Below are positions 15,982 to 24,360 of a stretch of 41,762 nucleotides of DNA, piece after piece. The stretch is taken from NCBI RefSeq assembly GCF_900566055.1, contig NZ_UPHQ01000048.1:1-41762 (forward strand). Direction: 5' to 3'. The position numbers and the translations under genes were made by a program. Source of the stretch: Mycobacterium innocens. GTDB lineage: Bacteria; Actinomycetota; Actinomycetes; Mycobacteriales; Mycobacteriaceae. Numbering within the stretch: position 1 is the first letter of the stretch; each line of letters opens with the position of its first letter. The notes below the pieces were generated by a model, which saw only the letters and a program-made list of their open reading frames with translations, was not told where the DNA came from and made no database searches.

Positions 15982-17205
15982 TCAGGGCAGTCGCCGCTGG
16001 ATTTCGAGGGCCAGACACAACTCGGCGAGATCCGTTGGGCGCGAAAGTAACCGGTCGGTCAGCTCCTCGAAACGGCGCAGCCGGTGCCGCACGGTATTGG
16101 GATGGCAGTAGATGGTCGCGGCGGCCTGGCTGGCAGAGCCGCCCGCGTGCAGCCAAGCCTGAAAAGTGTCGAGCAGCACCGAGCGCTCCTCGGCCGGCAG
16201 TGCATCCAGCCGGCCGAGCACCGACGACCTGACCTTCGCCATGACTTCCGGGGCGCTGACCGCCGCGACCGCGAGCGGGGCGTCGTCGAAGACGGCAACG
16301 AGCGAGTCGCCCGACGGCTTTCCGGTGACCGCCAGCCGGGCGCAGCGCAACGCGTCGCTGGTTTCGGCGAGTTCGTGATACGGCTGGCTGATCCCTACGC
16401 GCGCGGTGGCGGACTGCCGCAGCACCTCGACAAGTACGCCGAGGGCCTCGACCGAATCCCGGCCCCGCAGATGGACAATGCCGACCTGTAATTCCGGCAA
16501 CAGCCGCCACGCCGACCGGATGTCGCGGGCCGAGAGCTTGCTTTCGATGGTGGGCAATCCCGACTTGCCGATCGCCGGCAGCTCCGCCGCCACGACCACG
16601 TACGGCCCCGAAGTGGGCAACCTCAGCAGGTCGGCCGTCTCCCAGAGACTATGACTGTCGGTGATCCGCCGCGACAGCAGCGCTTCGACCAGCGCCGAGC
16701 GCTCTTCCTCCAGCTCGAGGATCTGGGTGGTCAGCTGTTGGCGGTAAGCGCTGGCCATCGCTTGCGTGAAGGTGTCCTGCGCCAGGAACACCCGCGCGGT
16801 GGCATCCAGGATCGACTCCGTGGGCATGCCCGCGGCTCGCCCGGCGGCCAGGGTCTGCTCCCAGATGAATCGGAAACCGATTCGATAGGCGGTCATCACC
16901 GCCGGCAGCGGCACCCCGGCCAGAGCGCGGATGGTGCCGGTGTGCTCCGCGGGCGAGACGTCCGCATCGGCGTCGCCGGCGAGTGAGTCGAAGATGAACG
17001 TGAGGTTGGCCACGCAGCTTTGGAGTACTTCGTCCTTGGTGACCACGGTGCCGTCGCGATATGCGTCGATCTCCCGGCACAGCAGATCCGCCATCGCCTC
17101 GCCCAGTTGCGGGGCGCGCCTGAGCATCAGCTTCCCGAGTTCGATGATGTGCGGATCGGGTGTGGCGCCATGCCGGACGCCGGCTGGATGTGTCGCCGCG
17201 CTCAT
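15982..17205 (-). CDS. PucR/CdaR-family transcriptional regulator
   Basis: This 407-residue regulator has an N-terminal helical sensor-like domain (residues about 10-165), a central GGDEF-like domain (about 185-300, with YVVVAAELPAIG and ARVGISQPYHELAETSDALRCARLA), and a C-terminal PucR helix-turn-helix (LLDTFQAWLHAGGSASQAAATIYCHPNTVRHRLRRFEELT). ATG 17205 (MSAATHPAG) is preferred; the open frame upstream runs into the divergent operon's promoter. It is divergent from the acyl-CoA ligase/PHA synthase/PhaZ operon and is its likely regulator, with a fatty acid or acyl-CoA as a plausible but unproven signal. Inverted repeats in the 142-bp intergenic region may be its binding site. Confidence 0.85.
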   Translation of the reverse strand: MSAATHPAGVRHGATPDPHIIELGKLMLRRAPQLGEAMADLLCREIDAYRDGTVVTKDEVLQSCVANLTFIFDSLAGDADADVSPAEHTGTIRALAGVPLPAVMTAYRIGFRFIWEQTLAAGRAAGMPTESILDATARVFLAQDTFTQAMASAYRQQLTTQILELEEERSALVEALLSRRITDSHSLWETADLLRLPTSGPYVVVAAELPAIGKSGLPTIESKLSARDIRSAWRLLPELQVGIVHLRGRDSVEALGVLVEVLRQSATARVGISQPYHELAETSDALRCARLAVTGKPSGDSLVAVFDDAPLAVAAVSAPEVMAKVRSSVLGRLDALPAEERSVLLDTFQAWLHAGGSASQAAATIYCHPNTVRHRLRRFEELTDRLLSRPTDLAELCLALEIQRRLP

Positions 17206-17244
17206 CCTGTGAACTTTATGCCCCAACCGGTTGCCGATGTGCGC

Positions 17245-17291
17245 CGTCACAGCGAACTGCCCCGACTGTTGTGTTCGCGGACATTGTGACG
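17245..17291. promoter_or_regulatory. Nested inverted repeats between pucR and the PHA operon
   Basis: CGTCACA at 17245-17251 pairs with TGTGACG at 17285-17291, and GCGAAC at 17252-17257 pairs with GTTCGC at 17273-17278. The position, between divergent genes, suits an operator for the PucR-type protein. The six-base offset between the two arms makes this tentative. Confidence 0.4.
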
Positions 17292-17347
17292 CGAAGCCCC
17301 CGCAATGACCATGGAAACAACTACCCAAGCACCTTCGGAGGCACCTG

Positions 17348-18859
17348 ATGGCCACCCTGAGCGCCAACCTCGTCGCATCGAAAGACCGCCACTCCCAACG
17401 CATTGTGTTGCGTTGCGACGATCTGCAGTTCACCTTCGGTGAGCTCGACGCCGCCGCGGCCCGGGTGGCGACGCTGCTGGAGCGGGCCGGTGTCGAGCCA
17501 GGTGATCGGGTGGGCGTGATGTTGCCCAATACCCCGGCATTCGCCATCGTGTTCTACGGGATCATGTACCGCGGTGCCGTCGCGGTCCCGATGAACCCGT
17601 TGCTGAAGGCCCGCGAAGTGTCGTTTTACCTGTCCAACAGCGGCGCCAAAGCCCTGTTCGCGACACCTGCCTTCGCTGACGAGGCCAGCACGGGCGCCGC
17701 CGAGGCAGGCGCACAATGCTGGCTCGTGGATGACCCCGGACTGGCCGCGCTGATCGCAGACCTACCCGCCCAAGACAGCCCCGTGCACCGTGACGACGAC
17801 GACGTCGCGATCATCTTGCACACCTCCGGAACGACCGGAAAACCCAAGGGCGCCACGCTCACTCACGCAAACCTGGGCCGCAACGCCGAGGTCAGCGTTC
17901 GCACCCTGATCGAAACCGGGCCGGACGACGTGGTGATGGGATGCCTGCCACTGTTCCACGTCTTCGGTCTCACCTGCGGCCTCAACGCGGCCGTAGTCGC
18001 GGGTGCCACGTTGACGCTCATTCCCCGGTTCGACCCGCGCAAGGCGCTCGAGGTGATCGAGCGGGACGCGGTCACCGTCTTCCAGGGGGTGCCGACGATG
18101 TACTCGGCATTGCTCAGCGTGGCCGACGAGGTCAAACCGGAGGCGACGCAGACACTGCGGGTCTGTGTGTCCGGTGGCGCGGCGCTGCCCGTCCAGGTCC
18201 TCGCGGAGTTCGAAAGGGTCTTCGGCTCAGCCGTTCTCGAGGGTTACGGACTCTCCGAGAGTTCTCCGGTGGCCGCGTTCAATCATCCGCACCGGCCGCG
18301 CAAGGCCGGGTCGATCGGCACGCCGATCGAAGGGGTCCAGATGCGGGTCGTCGACCCCAGTGGAGCCGAGGTCCCGGCCGGCGGAACCGGTGAGATCCAG
18401 ATCCGCGGCCACAACGTGATGAAGGGCTACTGGCACCTGCCCGAGGCGACCAAGGCCGCGATCACGCCTGACGGGTGGCTGGCCACCGGGGACGTCGGAC
18501 GCGTCGACGACGACGGCTACTTCTACATCGTCGACCGCACCAAAGACCTCATCATCCGCGGCGGCTACAACGTCTATCCCCGCGAGATCGAGGAAGTGCT
18601 CTACGAGCATCCGGCGGTGGCCGAAGCCGCCGTCATCGGCATCCCGCACGACTCCCTGGGTGAGGAGGTCGGTGCCGCAGTCGCGCTGAAGAAAGGTGCG
18701 GTGGTCAGTCCCGACGAGCTGCGTGACTACGTCAAGGACCGAATCGCCGCTTACAAGTACCCGCGCCGGGTCTGGCTCATCGATGCGCTTCCCAAGGGGC
18801 CCACTGGAAAGGTCCTCAAACGCGAAATCACCGTTCCAACAAGTGAAAGCACACGATAA
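17348..18859 (+). CDS. Long- or medium-chain acyl-CoA ligase (FadD type)
   Basis: This 503-residue enzyme activates a carboxylic acid with ATP and CoA to an acyl-CoA through an acyl-adenylate. The P-loop-like AMP motif LHTSGTTGKPKGATLTH lies at about residues 157-173, followed by GYGLSESSPVAAFN, the hinge DRTKDLIIRGGYNVYPREIEE and the catalytic lysine region PKGPTGKVLKRE near the end. GGAGG sits 8 bases before ATG 17348. It is the first gene of an operon with a PHA synthase-like protein (2-base gap) and a PhaZ-like depolymerase. A likely job is to activate hydroxy or fatty acids released from, or destined for, the polymer. Chain length cannot be read from sequence. Confidence 0.9.
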   Translation: MATLSANLVASKDRHSQRIVLRCDDLQFTFGELDAAAARVATLLERAGVEPGDRVGVMLPNTPAFAIVFYGIMYRGAVAVPMNPLLKAREVSFYLSNSGAKALFATPAFADEASTGAAEAGAQCWLVDDPGLAALIADLPAQDSPVHRDDDDVAIILHTSGTTGKPKGATLTHANLGRNAEVSVRTLIETGPDDVVMGCLPLFHVFGLTCGLNAAVVAGATLTLIPRFDPRKALEVIERDAVTVFQGVPTMYSALLSVADEVKPEATQTLRVCVSGGAALPVQVLAEFERVFGSAVLEGYGLSESSPVAAFNHPHRPRKAGSIGTPIEGVQMRVVDPSGAEVPAGGTGEIQIRGHNVMKGYWHLPEATKAAITPDGWLATGDVGRVDDDGYFYIVDRTKDLIIRGGYNVYPREIEEVLYEHPAVAEAAVIGIPHDSLGEEVGAAVALKKGAVVSPDELRDYVKDRIAAYKYPRRVWLIDALPKGPTGKVLKREITVPTSESTR

Positions 18860-18861
18860 CC

Positions 18862-20562
18862 ATGGCCGAATCTCCGAAACCAACCAGCACGCCCGACGAG
18901 TTGGCCGCACCGCTGGACCTGCTGCTCACCAGCGCCACCCGGCCGTTTGCCAGCCGGATGATGCCCGACACCACCTGGGCCCGGCTCGGTGGCAACCTCG
19001 CCCAGCGCCCCGGCGCCGTGGCCGGGCGCGCCGCCACGCTCACCCGTGAGCTTGGCGCTATCGCGGCGGGGAAGTCGCACCGTGCCCCGGCGCGGGCCGA
19101 CAAGCGCTTCAGTGACGCTGCCTGGCAACAGAATCCGCTGCTGCATCGGGTCATGCAGGCCTATCTGGCCGGTGCTGAGACGGCCGAAGGGTTGCTCGCC
19201 GACGCTGAGCTGGATTGGCGCGACCAAGAGAAGATGCAGTTTGTCGTCGACAACCTGGTGGAGGGCTTGGCGCCCAGCAACAACCCGCTGATCAGTCCGC
19301 TCGGCTGGAAGGCCCTGATCGACACCGGTGGCCTGAGTGCCCTGCGGGGTGTGAAAGCCTTTGTCCGGGATATGCTTTCGAAGCCACGGGTGCCGTCGAT
19401 GGTCGAGCCCGACGCCTTCGTGGTAGGCGAGACCGTCGCCATTACCAAAGGGGCGGTGGTGCTGCAAACCTCGATGTTCGAACTGATCCAGTACACCCCG
19501 CAGACGGCCAAGGTACGGACGATTCCGTTACTCATGGTGCCGCCGGTGATCAACAAGTTCTACATCATGGACATCGCACCGGGACGCAGCATGGTCGAGT
19601 ACTTCCTGCAGCAGGGCCAACAGGTCTTCGCGATTTCGTGGCGTAATCCCCAGGCGCGCCATCGGGATTGGGGTTTCGACGCCTACGGTGGGGCGATCGT
19701 GGAGGCGATGGACGCGGTCCAGAATATCGCCGGGACCGACAGCGTTCACCTGCTGGCAAGCTGCTCGGGCGGCATCATCGCGGCGATGACGGCGGCCCAC
19801 CTCGCCCATATCGGTGAGGGCGATCGGGTGGCTGGGCTTACGTTGGCGGTCACCGTGCTCGACGAGACCCGTGCCGGTCTTGCGGTCGCGGCCATGAGCG
19901 ATCGCGCCGCGCAGACCGCCATTCGGGTTTCGGCCAGGAAGGGCTACCTGGACGGGCGCGACATGGCCGAGATGTTCGCCTGGCTACGACCCACCGACCT
20001 GGTGTGGCGGTATTGGGTGAACAACTACGTGCAGGGTCGCAAGCCGGCGGCTTTCGACGTGTTGTTCTGGAACGCCGACACCACCAGGATGGCCGCGGCA
20101 CTGCACCGCGACATGGTGCTCATGGGGCTACGGAACGCGCTGGTGACCCCCGGCGAAGTCACCATGCTCGGCAGCCCGGTCGACCTGGCCAACATCACCT
20201 CCGACGCATATGTGATCGGCGGCGTCGCCGACCACATCTCCCCGTGGCAGGCGACCTATCGCAGCGCCCGGCTGCTGGGCAGCAAGGACAATCGTTATGT
20301 CTTGTCGACCAGCGGTCACATCGCCGCTCTGGTCAACCCGCCCGGCAACCCGAAGGCGTCGTTCCGAACGGGTCCGGTCGACGGCGAGGATCCCCAACAC
20401 TGGCTTGACGCTGCTCAGCAGTTCGCGGGCTCGTGGTGGCCCGACTATGTGAGCTGGCTCGCCGAGCGCAGCGGTCCGGAGGTCGACGCGCCGACGGCGC
20501 TTGGCGGACAGGGTCTGCCACCGCTCGGCCCGGCACCGGGTACCTATGTGAAGGAGAAGTGA
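18862..20562 (+). CDS. Polyhydroxyalkanoate synthase (PhaC-like)
   Basis: This 566-residue protein has the PHA polymerase layout: an N-terminal domain (residues about 1-200) ending near VVLQTSMFELIQYTPQT, then an alpha/beta-hydrolase core. The nucleophile elbow is LAS-C301-S-G-G, the lipase-box-like motif with Cys that marks PHA synthases. D457 (GGVADHISPW) and H486 (SGHIAALVNPPGNPK) complete the triad. MVPPVINKFYIMD and FAISWRNP are also typical of class I/II enzymes. It polymerises (R)-3-hydroxyacyl-CoA into storage polyester. It starts 2 bases after the CoA ligase stop and ends 3 bases before the depolymerase. Length is that of class I/II synthases. Confidence 0.9.
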   Translation: MAESPKPTSTPDELAAPLDLLLTSATRPFASRMMPDTTWARLGGNLAQRPGAVAGRAATLTRELGAIAAGKSHRAPARADKRFSDAAWQQNPLLHRVMQAYLAGAETAEGLLADAELDWRDQEKMQFVVDNLVEGLAPSNNPLISPLGWKALIDTGGLSALRGVKAFVRDMLSKPRVPSMVEPDAFVVGETVAITKGAVVLQTSMFELIQYTPQTAKVRTIPLLMVPPVINKFYIMDIAPGRSMVEYFLQQGQQVFAISWRNPQARHRDWGFDAYGGAIVEAMDAVQNIAGTDSVHLLASCSGGIIAAMTAAHLAHIGEGDRVAGLTLAVTVLDETRAGLAVAAMSDRAAQTAIRVSARKGYLDGRDMAEMFAWLRPTDLVWRYWVNNYVQGRKPAAFDVLFWNADTTRMAAALHRDMVLMGLRNALVTPGEVTMLGSPVDLANITSDAYVIGGVADHISPWQATYRSARLLGSKDNRYVLSTSGHIAALVNPPGNPKASFRTGPVDGEDPQHWLDAAQQFAGSWWPDYVSWLAERSGPEVDAPTALGGQGLPPLGPAPGTYVKEK

Positions 20563-20565
20563 GCC

Positions 20566-21378
20566 ATGGCTGACACCCACCTCCCGAGCGCACACGGCGA
20601 CGAGAGCTACGTCTCCGCGGGCGGTCAGCGGATCCGAGTCAACGTACGCCAAGGAACCGGCGTGCCGTTGGTGCTGTGCAACGGCATCGGGGCGAGCCTG
20701 GAAGTGCTCGATCCGCTGGTGGAGGAACTGGACTCCACGGTCGTCAGATTCGATGTTCCCGGGACCGGCGGATCACCCATATCCGCTCTGCCTTATGGGT
20801 TTCCCTATCTCGCCTGGGTGTTGGGCAGGCTCCTGCGCAAGCTCGATCTCGGGGTGGTGGATGTACTCGGACTGTCCTGGGGAGGCGCATTGGCGCAGCA
20901 GTTCGCCTTCCAGAATCCGCGCCGATGCCGTCGCCTGGTATTGGTCGCCACGGGCACCGGGGTGGTCATGGTTCCCGGCCACCCCCGGGTTCTGACGAAA
21001 ATGCTTACCCCGCGCCGCTTTTCGGATCCCAACTATGCGGCATCCATCGCCGCTGAACTCTACGGTGGTACCGTCCGTGCCCACGGCGACGACGTGGCGC
21101 AACTGTTCGTGCGGCAATTGCGTGCCGGATCGAAGATCGGCTACCTTCACCAGCTGCTCGCCGGTTCGGTGTGGACGAGTCTGTTCGCGCTACCGACGGT
21201 GCGCCAGGAGACGTTGATCGTGGCGGGTACCGATGATCCGATCATTCCGGTTGCCAACGCTCACATCATGAACACCTTGTTGCCTCATTCGCGGCTGCAC
21301 CTGCATTCCGGGGGTCACATCGACCTCGTGCACAACGCGGTCGAGCTCGCTCCCGTCATCGAACGGTTCCTGGGCTGA
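20566..21378 (+). CDS. Intracellular medium-chain PHA depolymerase-like hydrolase (PhaZ type)
   Basis: This 270-residue alpha/beta hydrolase closely follows Pseudomonas putida PhaZ as I remember it: an NGIGASLEVLDPLVEELD opening, FDVPGTGGS, the nucleophile G-L-S104-W-GGALAQQFA, then VMVPGHPRVLTKMLTPRR, and the lid region KIGYLHQLLAGSVWTS. D223 and H251 complete the triad at spacings like those of PhaZ. It would hydrolyse stored medium-chain polyester to 3-hydroxy acids, which the CoA ligase of the same operon could re-activate. AAGGAGAAG precedes ATG 20566. Some mycobacterial homologues are annotated only as alpha/beta hydrolases, so substrate is inferred. Confidence 0.85.
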   Translation: MADTHLPSAHGDESYVSAGGQRIRVNVRQGTGVPLVLCNGIGASLEVLDPLVEELDSTVVRFDVPGTGGSPISALPYGFPYLAWVLGRLLRKLDLGVVDVLGLSWGGALAQQFAFQNPRRCRRLVLVATGTGVVMVPGHPRVLTKMLTPRRFSDPNYAASIAAELYGGTVRAHGDDVAQLFVRQLRAGSKIGYLHQLLAGSVWTSLFALPTVRQETLIVAGTDDPIIPVANAHIMNTLLPHSRLHLHSGGHIDLVHNAVELAPVIERFLG

Positions 21379-21445
21379 GACGGTCGCGCGGCCAAGTCCA
21401 GGCGCACGCAGCGACACCCGGTGTTGCCGATCCGGCCAGGCGGGA

Positions 21446-22294
21446 TCAAGGCTGGACGTATCCGGGCGGGTTGACCTCTTCCACCCACAGGTCGACGCCG
21501 AGCTTGGCCCCCGGTATGCAGTTGTATACCGACAAATCGGTGACGCCGGATTCCACCAGAACGTCCTCGCACAGCACCGAGTTGCCCGTGTATTCGCGGG
21601 AAGGCTTGTTGAGGATGACGTAGGCCGCATCGGCATACACCTCGGGCTTACGGGCCCGCGCCATCGCCTCGTCGCCGCCCAGCAGGTTCTGCACCGCAGC
21701 TGTGGCGACCAGCGTGCGTGGCCACAACGTGTTCGACGCGATCCCCTCGTCGCGCATCTCCTCGGCGATCCCCAGCGCGCACAGTGTCATGCCGAATTTG
21801 GCCATCATGTAGGCCGTCGGCTTCAGCCACTTCTTGTCCAGCAACACCGGTGGCGACAGCGTCAGAATGTGCGGGTTCTCCCGACCCTTCATGTGTGGGA
21901 TACACGCTTGCGACACGGCGTACGTGCCGCGCACCTGGATGCCGTTCATCAGGTCGAAGCGCTTCATCGGGACTTCGGTGATGGACCCGAGGTTGATCGC
22001 CGAGGCATTGTTGACGCAGATGTCGATGCCGCCGAACTGCTCGACGGTCTGGGCGACCGCAGACTCGACCGAATCTGGGTCACGGACATCCCCCACGATC
22101 GGCAGGGCCTGACCGCCGGCTTCCTCCAGCTCTTTGGCGGCGGTGTACACCGTGCCCGGCAGCTTCGGGTGGGGTTCGGCGGTCTTGGCGATCAAGGCGA
22201 TGTTGGCACCGTCTTGTGCGGCGCGTTTGGCGATCGCCAGGCCGATGCCACGACTGGCGCCAGAGATGAACATGGTCTTGCCGTTAAGGGACAT
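21446..22294 (-). CDS. Short-chain dehydrogenase/reductase, HSDL2-like (Rv3224-like)
   Basis: This 282-residue NAD(P)-dependent oxidoreductase has the Rossmann glycine motif ISGASRGIGLAIAKRAA (residues about 10-26), the NNASAINLG strand region, and the catalytic Y-x-x-x-K as YMMAK near residue 163. It resembles the HSDL2 branch, which also has a KTAEPHPKLPGTVYTAA insert after strand two. The C-terminal tail ends in VNPPGYVQP. In M. tuberculosis the same gene (Rv3224) lies beside sigH, as here. It converges with the PHA operon, 67 bases away. The substrate is unknown to me; a lipid-related carbonyl is plausible from the family. Confidence 0.9.
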   Translation of the reverse strand: MSLNGKTMFISGASRGIGLAIAKRAAQDGANIALIAKTAEPHPKLPGTVYTAAKELEEAGGQALPIVGDVRDPDSVESAVAQTVEQFGGIDICVNNASAINLGSITEVPMKRFDLMNGIQVRGTYAVSQACIPHMKGRENPHILTLSPPVLLDKKWLKPTAYMMAKFGMTLCALGIAEEMRDEGIASNTLWPRTLVATAAVQNLLGGDEAMARARKPEVYADAAYVILNKPSREYTGNSVLCEDVLVESGVTDLSVYNCIPGAKLGVDLWVEEVNPPGYVQP

Positions 22295-22440
22295 GGCGTC
22301 ACATTAACGTGACCGGCGACCCATCCGAATTGCGGGACGTCCGCGGCGCGCCTCGGTAGCTCGATGAGCCTCCGGGGCCCCGCCGGAGGTGTCGGCGGGC
22401 GTCCCGTCCGGCCGCCGGCGAACCGTCGGAGGTGCGGCTC

Positions 22441-22467
22441 GGAAATAGTGTGCCTGCTCACGCCGTT
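22441..22467 (+). promoter_or_regulatory. Candidate SigH-type autoregulated promoter of sigH
   Basis: GGAAAT at 22441-22446 and GTT at 22465-22467, separated by 18 bases, fit the SigH/SigR consensus (GGAA-rich -35, about 16-20 bases, GTT -10). It lies 217 bases upstream of the conserved sigH ATG. The rest of the 389-bp gap between the SDR gene and sigH holds only an open extension of the sigH frame from 22525. Confidence 0.55.
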
Positions 22468-22683
22468 GATTGATGCGGTCCTTGCGGCCGTCCGGCGATA
22501 ACAAGAATCAACGGACCGAGGCAAATGCCGTCGGTCGCGACCTCTACATTGGGGGAAGGGAGCCTGGTGTCAACTGCGACGAGCCTGCTATGTGAGGAGC
22601 AGTTGGATCGCTTCCTTGCGAATCCGGCATGGCCTTTGACGCTGTCCGGTGACACCGCAACCGAAGGGACCGTGTTAATCAAG

Positions 22684-23334
22684 ATGGCCGACATCGATGG
22701 CGAGACCCGGTCGGAGGTTCCCGGTCCCCAGCCGCATGCGGAGACGGACGAGCAACTGACCGCGCGCTTCGAGCGCGACGCGATTCCACTGCTCGACCAG
22801 CTATATGGTGGCGCGCTGCGCATGACACGCAATCCGGCCGATGCCGAGGACTTGCTGCAAGAGACCATGGTGAAGGCCTACGCGGGATTCCGTTCTTTTC
22901 GGGAAGGCACCAACCTCAAGGCTTGGCTGTACCGGATCCTGACCAACACCTACATCAACAGCTACCGCAAGAAACAGCGTCAACCCGCGGAGTATCCGAC
23001 CGAGGCGATCACCGACTGGCAACTGGCCGCCAACGCCGAGCACTCCTCGAGCGGGCTGCGTTCGGCTGAAGTCGAGGCGCTCGAGGCGTTGCCGGACTCC
23101 GAAATCAAAGAGGCGCTGCAGGCCTTGCCGGAGGAATTCCGGATGGCGGTCTACTACGCCGACGTCGAGGGTTTTCCCTACAAGGAGATCGCCGAGATCA
23201 TGGATACCCCGATCGGGACGGTGATGTCGCGGCTGCACCGCGGTCGACGTCAGCTGCGGGCCCTGTTGGCTGACGTCGCCAAAGAGCGGGGCTTTGTCCG
23301 CGGTGACCAATCCCACGAGGAGGTGTCGTCATGA
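22684..23334 (+). CDS. sigH: ECF sigma factor SigH (thiol-oxidative and heat stress)
   Basis: SigH directs transcription of thioredoxin, chaperone and other sigma factor genes after oxidative or heat stress. The 216-residue protein has region 2 ([26 protein letters not shown], then [16 protein letters not shown]) and region 4 ([44 protein letters not shown]), and is nearly identical to the M. tuberculosis protein I remember. ATG 22684 (MADIDGE) gives that length. The frame remains open to GTG 22567, with GGGAG upstream, and to ATG 22525, so a longer isoform is possible. It overlaps rshA by 4 bases (ATGA), so translation is coupled to its anti-sigma factor. Confidence 0.97.
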   Translation: MADIDGETRSEVPGPQPHAETDEQLTARFERDAIPLLDQLYGGALRMTRNPADAEDLLQETMVKAYAGFRSFREGTNLKAWLYRILTNTYINSYRKKQRQPAEYPTEAITDWQLAANAEHSSSGLRSAEVEALEALPDSEIKEALQALPEEFRMAVYYADVEGFPYKEIAEIMDTPIGTVMSRLHRGRRQLRALLADVAKERGFVRGDQSHEEVSS

Positions 23335-23636
23335 GCGATGTAGTCAGCTCAAGCGACTCGAGCCCGGACCGCGAGGACTCCCATGGTTACGTCGGCTGTG
23401 CCGAGGTGATTGCCGAGGTATGGACCCTGCTCGACGGTGAGTGCACAGCCGAGACACGCCAGAAGCTACGCCAACACCTCGAGGACTGCCCCGGCTGCCT
23501 GAAGCATTACGGGCTGGAGGAACGGATCAAGCTGCTGATAGCAACCAAGTGCAAAGGCGAGAAGGCACCCGCGAGCCTGCACGAGCGGGTGCGACTGGAG
23601 ATACGCCGGACAACCATCATCCGTCGTAGCGAGTAA
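23331..23636 (+). CDS. rshA: Anti-sigma factor RshA (zinc, redox-sensing)
   Basis: RshA binds SigH and holds it inactive; oxidation of its zinc-site cysteines releases the sigma factor. The 101-residue protein has the ZAS motif H-L-E-D-C-P-G-C (HxxxCxxC) at about residues 49-56, preceded by a conserved Cys in [12 protein letters not shown] basic C-terminus ([15 protein letters not shown]) follows. The start overlaps sigH as ATGA. In M. tuberculosis the orthologue is the same size and in the same place. GCCCGGCCGGGC, a possible terminator, lies 6 bases past its stop. Confidence 0.95.
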   Translation: MSDVVSSSDSSPDREDSHGYVGCAEVIAEVWTLLDGECTAETRQKLRQHLEDCPGCLKHYGLEERIKLLIATKCKGEKAPASLHERVRLEIRRTTIIRRSE

Positions 23637-23651
23637 GGATTGCCCGGCCGG

Positions 23652-23825
23652 GCCTGATTGCCCGGCTCCTCCTCAGACCGCTACGCGGTCTGCATCGTCG
23701 CCGCGCTAAGCCTGATTGCCCGGCTCCTCCTCAGACCGCTACGCGGTCTGCATCGTCGCCGCGCTAAGCCTGATTGCCCGGCTCCTCCTCAGACCGCTAC
23801 GCGGTCTGCATCGTCGCCGCGCTAG
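23652..23825. repeat. 58-bp unit in three tandem copies
   Basis: Copies start at 23652, 23710 and 23768 and are identical except for the last base of copy three. Each contains the perfect hairpin AGACCGC-TAC-GCGGTCT followed by GCATCGTCGCCGCGCTAA. The last copy runs into the stop codon of the bL37 gene (minus strand). The array sits between convergent rshA and bL37. A repeated strong hairpin there could terminate both transcripts, which is inference. Confidence 0.9.
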
Positions 23826-23896
23826 GAGTTCGGGCGCTTGCCGTGGTTGGCTTTGCTGTACTTGCGGTCGCGCTTCTTTCGGCCACGCTTGGCCAT
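23822..23896 (-). CDS. Mycobacterial ribosomal protein bL37 (24 residues)
   Basis: The minus strand encodes a 24-residue, very basic peptide starting MAKRGRKKRDRKYSKANHGK and ending RPNS. It matches the small 50S protein bL37 reported from mycobacterial ribosome structures, nearly residue for residue as I remember it. ACGGAGG lies 7-8 bases upstream of ATG 23896, an excellent ribosome binding site, and the frame ends with TAG 23824-23822. The stop codon overlaps the edge of the 58-bp repeat array. It is too short for most gene callers. It binds in the 23S rRNA region near the peptidyl transferase centre in published structures. Confidence 0.93.
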   Translation of the reverse strand: MAKRGRKKRDRKYSKANHGKRPNS

Positions 23897-24098
23897 CACC
23901 GAACCTCCGTATCGAGCTCAGAAGCGGGCAACTCGGGCCCGCGGTTGGGGTCCAGTGTCTCACGCTGTCACCGACGCGGCTGCGGTAGCCCGCGCGCCGC
24001 AACCCTCGCAGGCCTTATGGTTCGATATACATGAGCTGATCACAGCCCGATAGACCCAGCAGTCAGCATGGGAAATGGCCGGAACGAGTGGGGTGAAG

Positions 24099-24314
24099 AT
24101 GTCCGAGGATGTTCGCGCCGAGATCGTGGCCAGCGTGCTCGAAGTCGTGGTTAGCGAAGGTGACCAAGTCGGTAAGGGTGACGTCGTGGTGCTGTTGGAG
24201 TCGATGAAGATGGAGATTCCCGTCCTGGCCGAGGTCGACGGCACCGTCAGCAAGGTGAGCGTGGCCGTGGGCGATGTCATTCAGGCCGGCGATCTCATCG
24301 CGGTGATCAGTTAG
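24099..24314 (+). CDS. Biotin/lipoyl attachment protein TB7.3 (Rv3221c-like)
   Basis: This 71-residue protein is a free-standing biotinyl domain: the lysine in LLESMKMEIPVLAE (EAMKM-like) is the biotinylation site, and the GDVIQAGDLIAVIS end forms the second half of the barrel. It matches TB7.3 of M. tuberculosis (MAEDVRAEIVASVLEVVV) and serves as carrier domain for an unidentified carboxylase. ATG 24099 (MSEDVRAEI) gives the matching length; ATG 24075 is in frame but would add eight residues not present in the M. tuberculosis form. It is followed by the pdtaS gene after 46 bases. Confidence 0.93.
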   Translation: MSEDVRAEIVASVLEVVVSEGDQVGKGDVVVLLESMKMEIPVLAEVDGTVSKVSVAVGDVIQAGDLIAVIS

Positions 24315-24360
24315 CCGTTGGACCCATACCCGCCAACCGGGAGCGACTCGGGAGTTCTTG

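Noticed and set aside
15982..17547. Longer 521-residue version of the PucR regulator
   Set aside because: The extra N-terminus crosses the divergent promoter and start of the CoA ligase, and has no domain. ATG 17205 fits the family.
23652..23825. CRISPR array
   Set aside because: Units are 58 bp, contiguous and without unique spacers or cas genes nearby.
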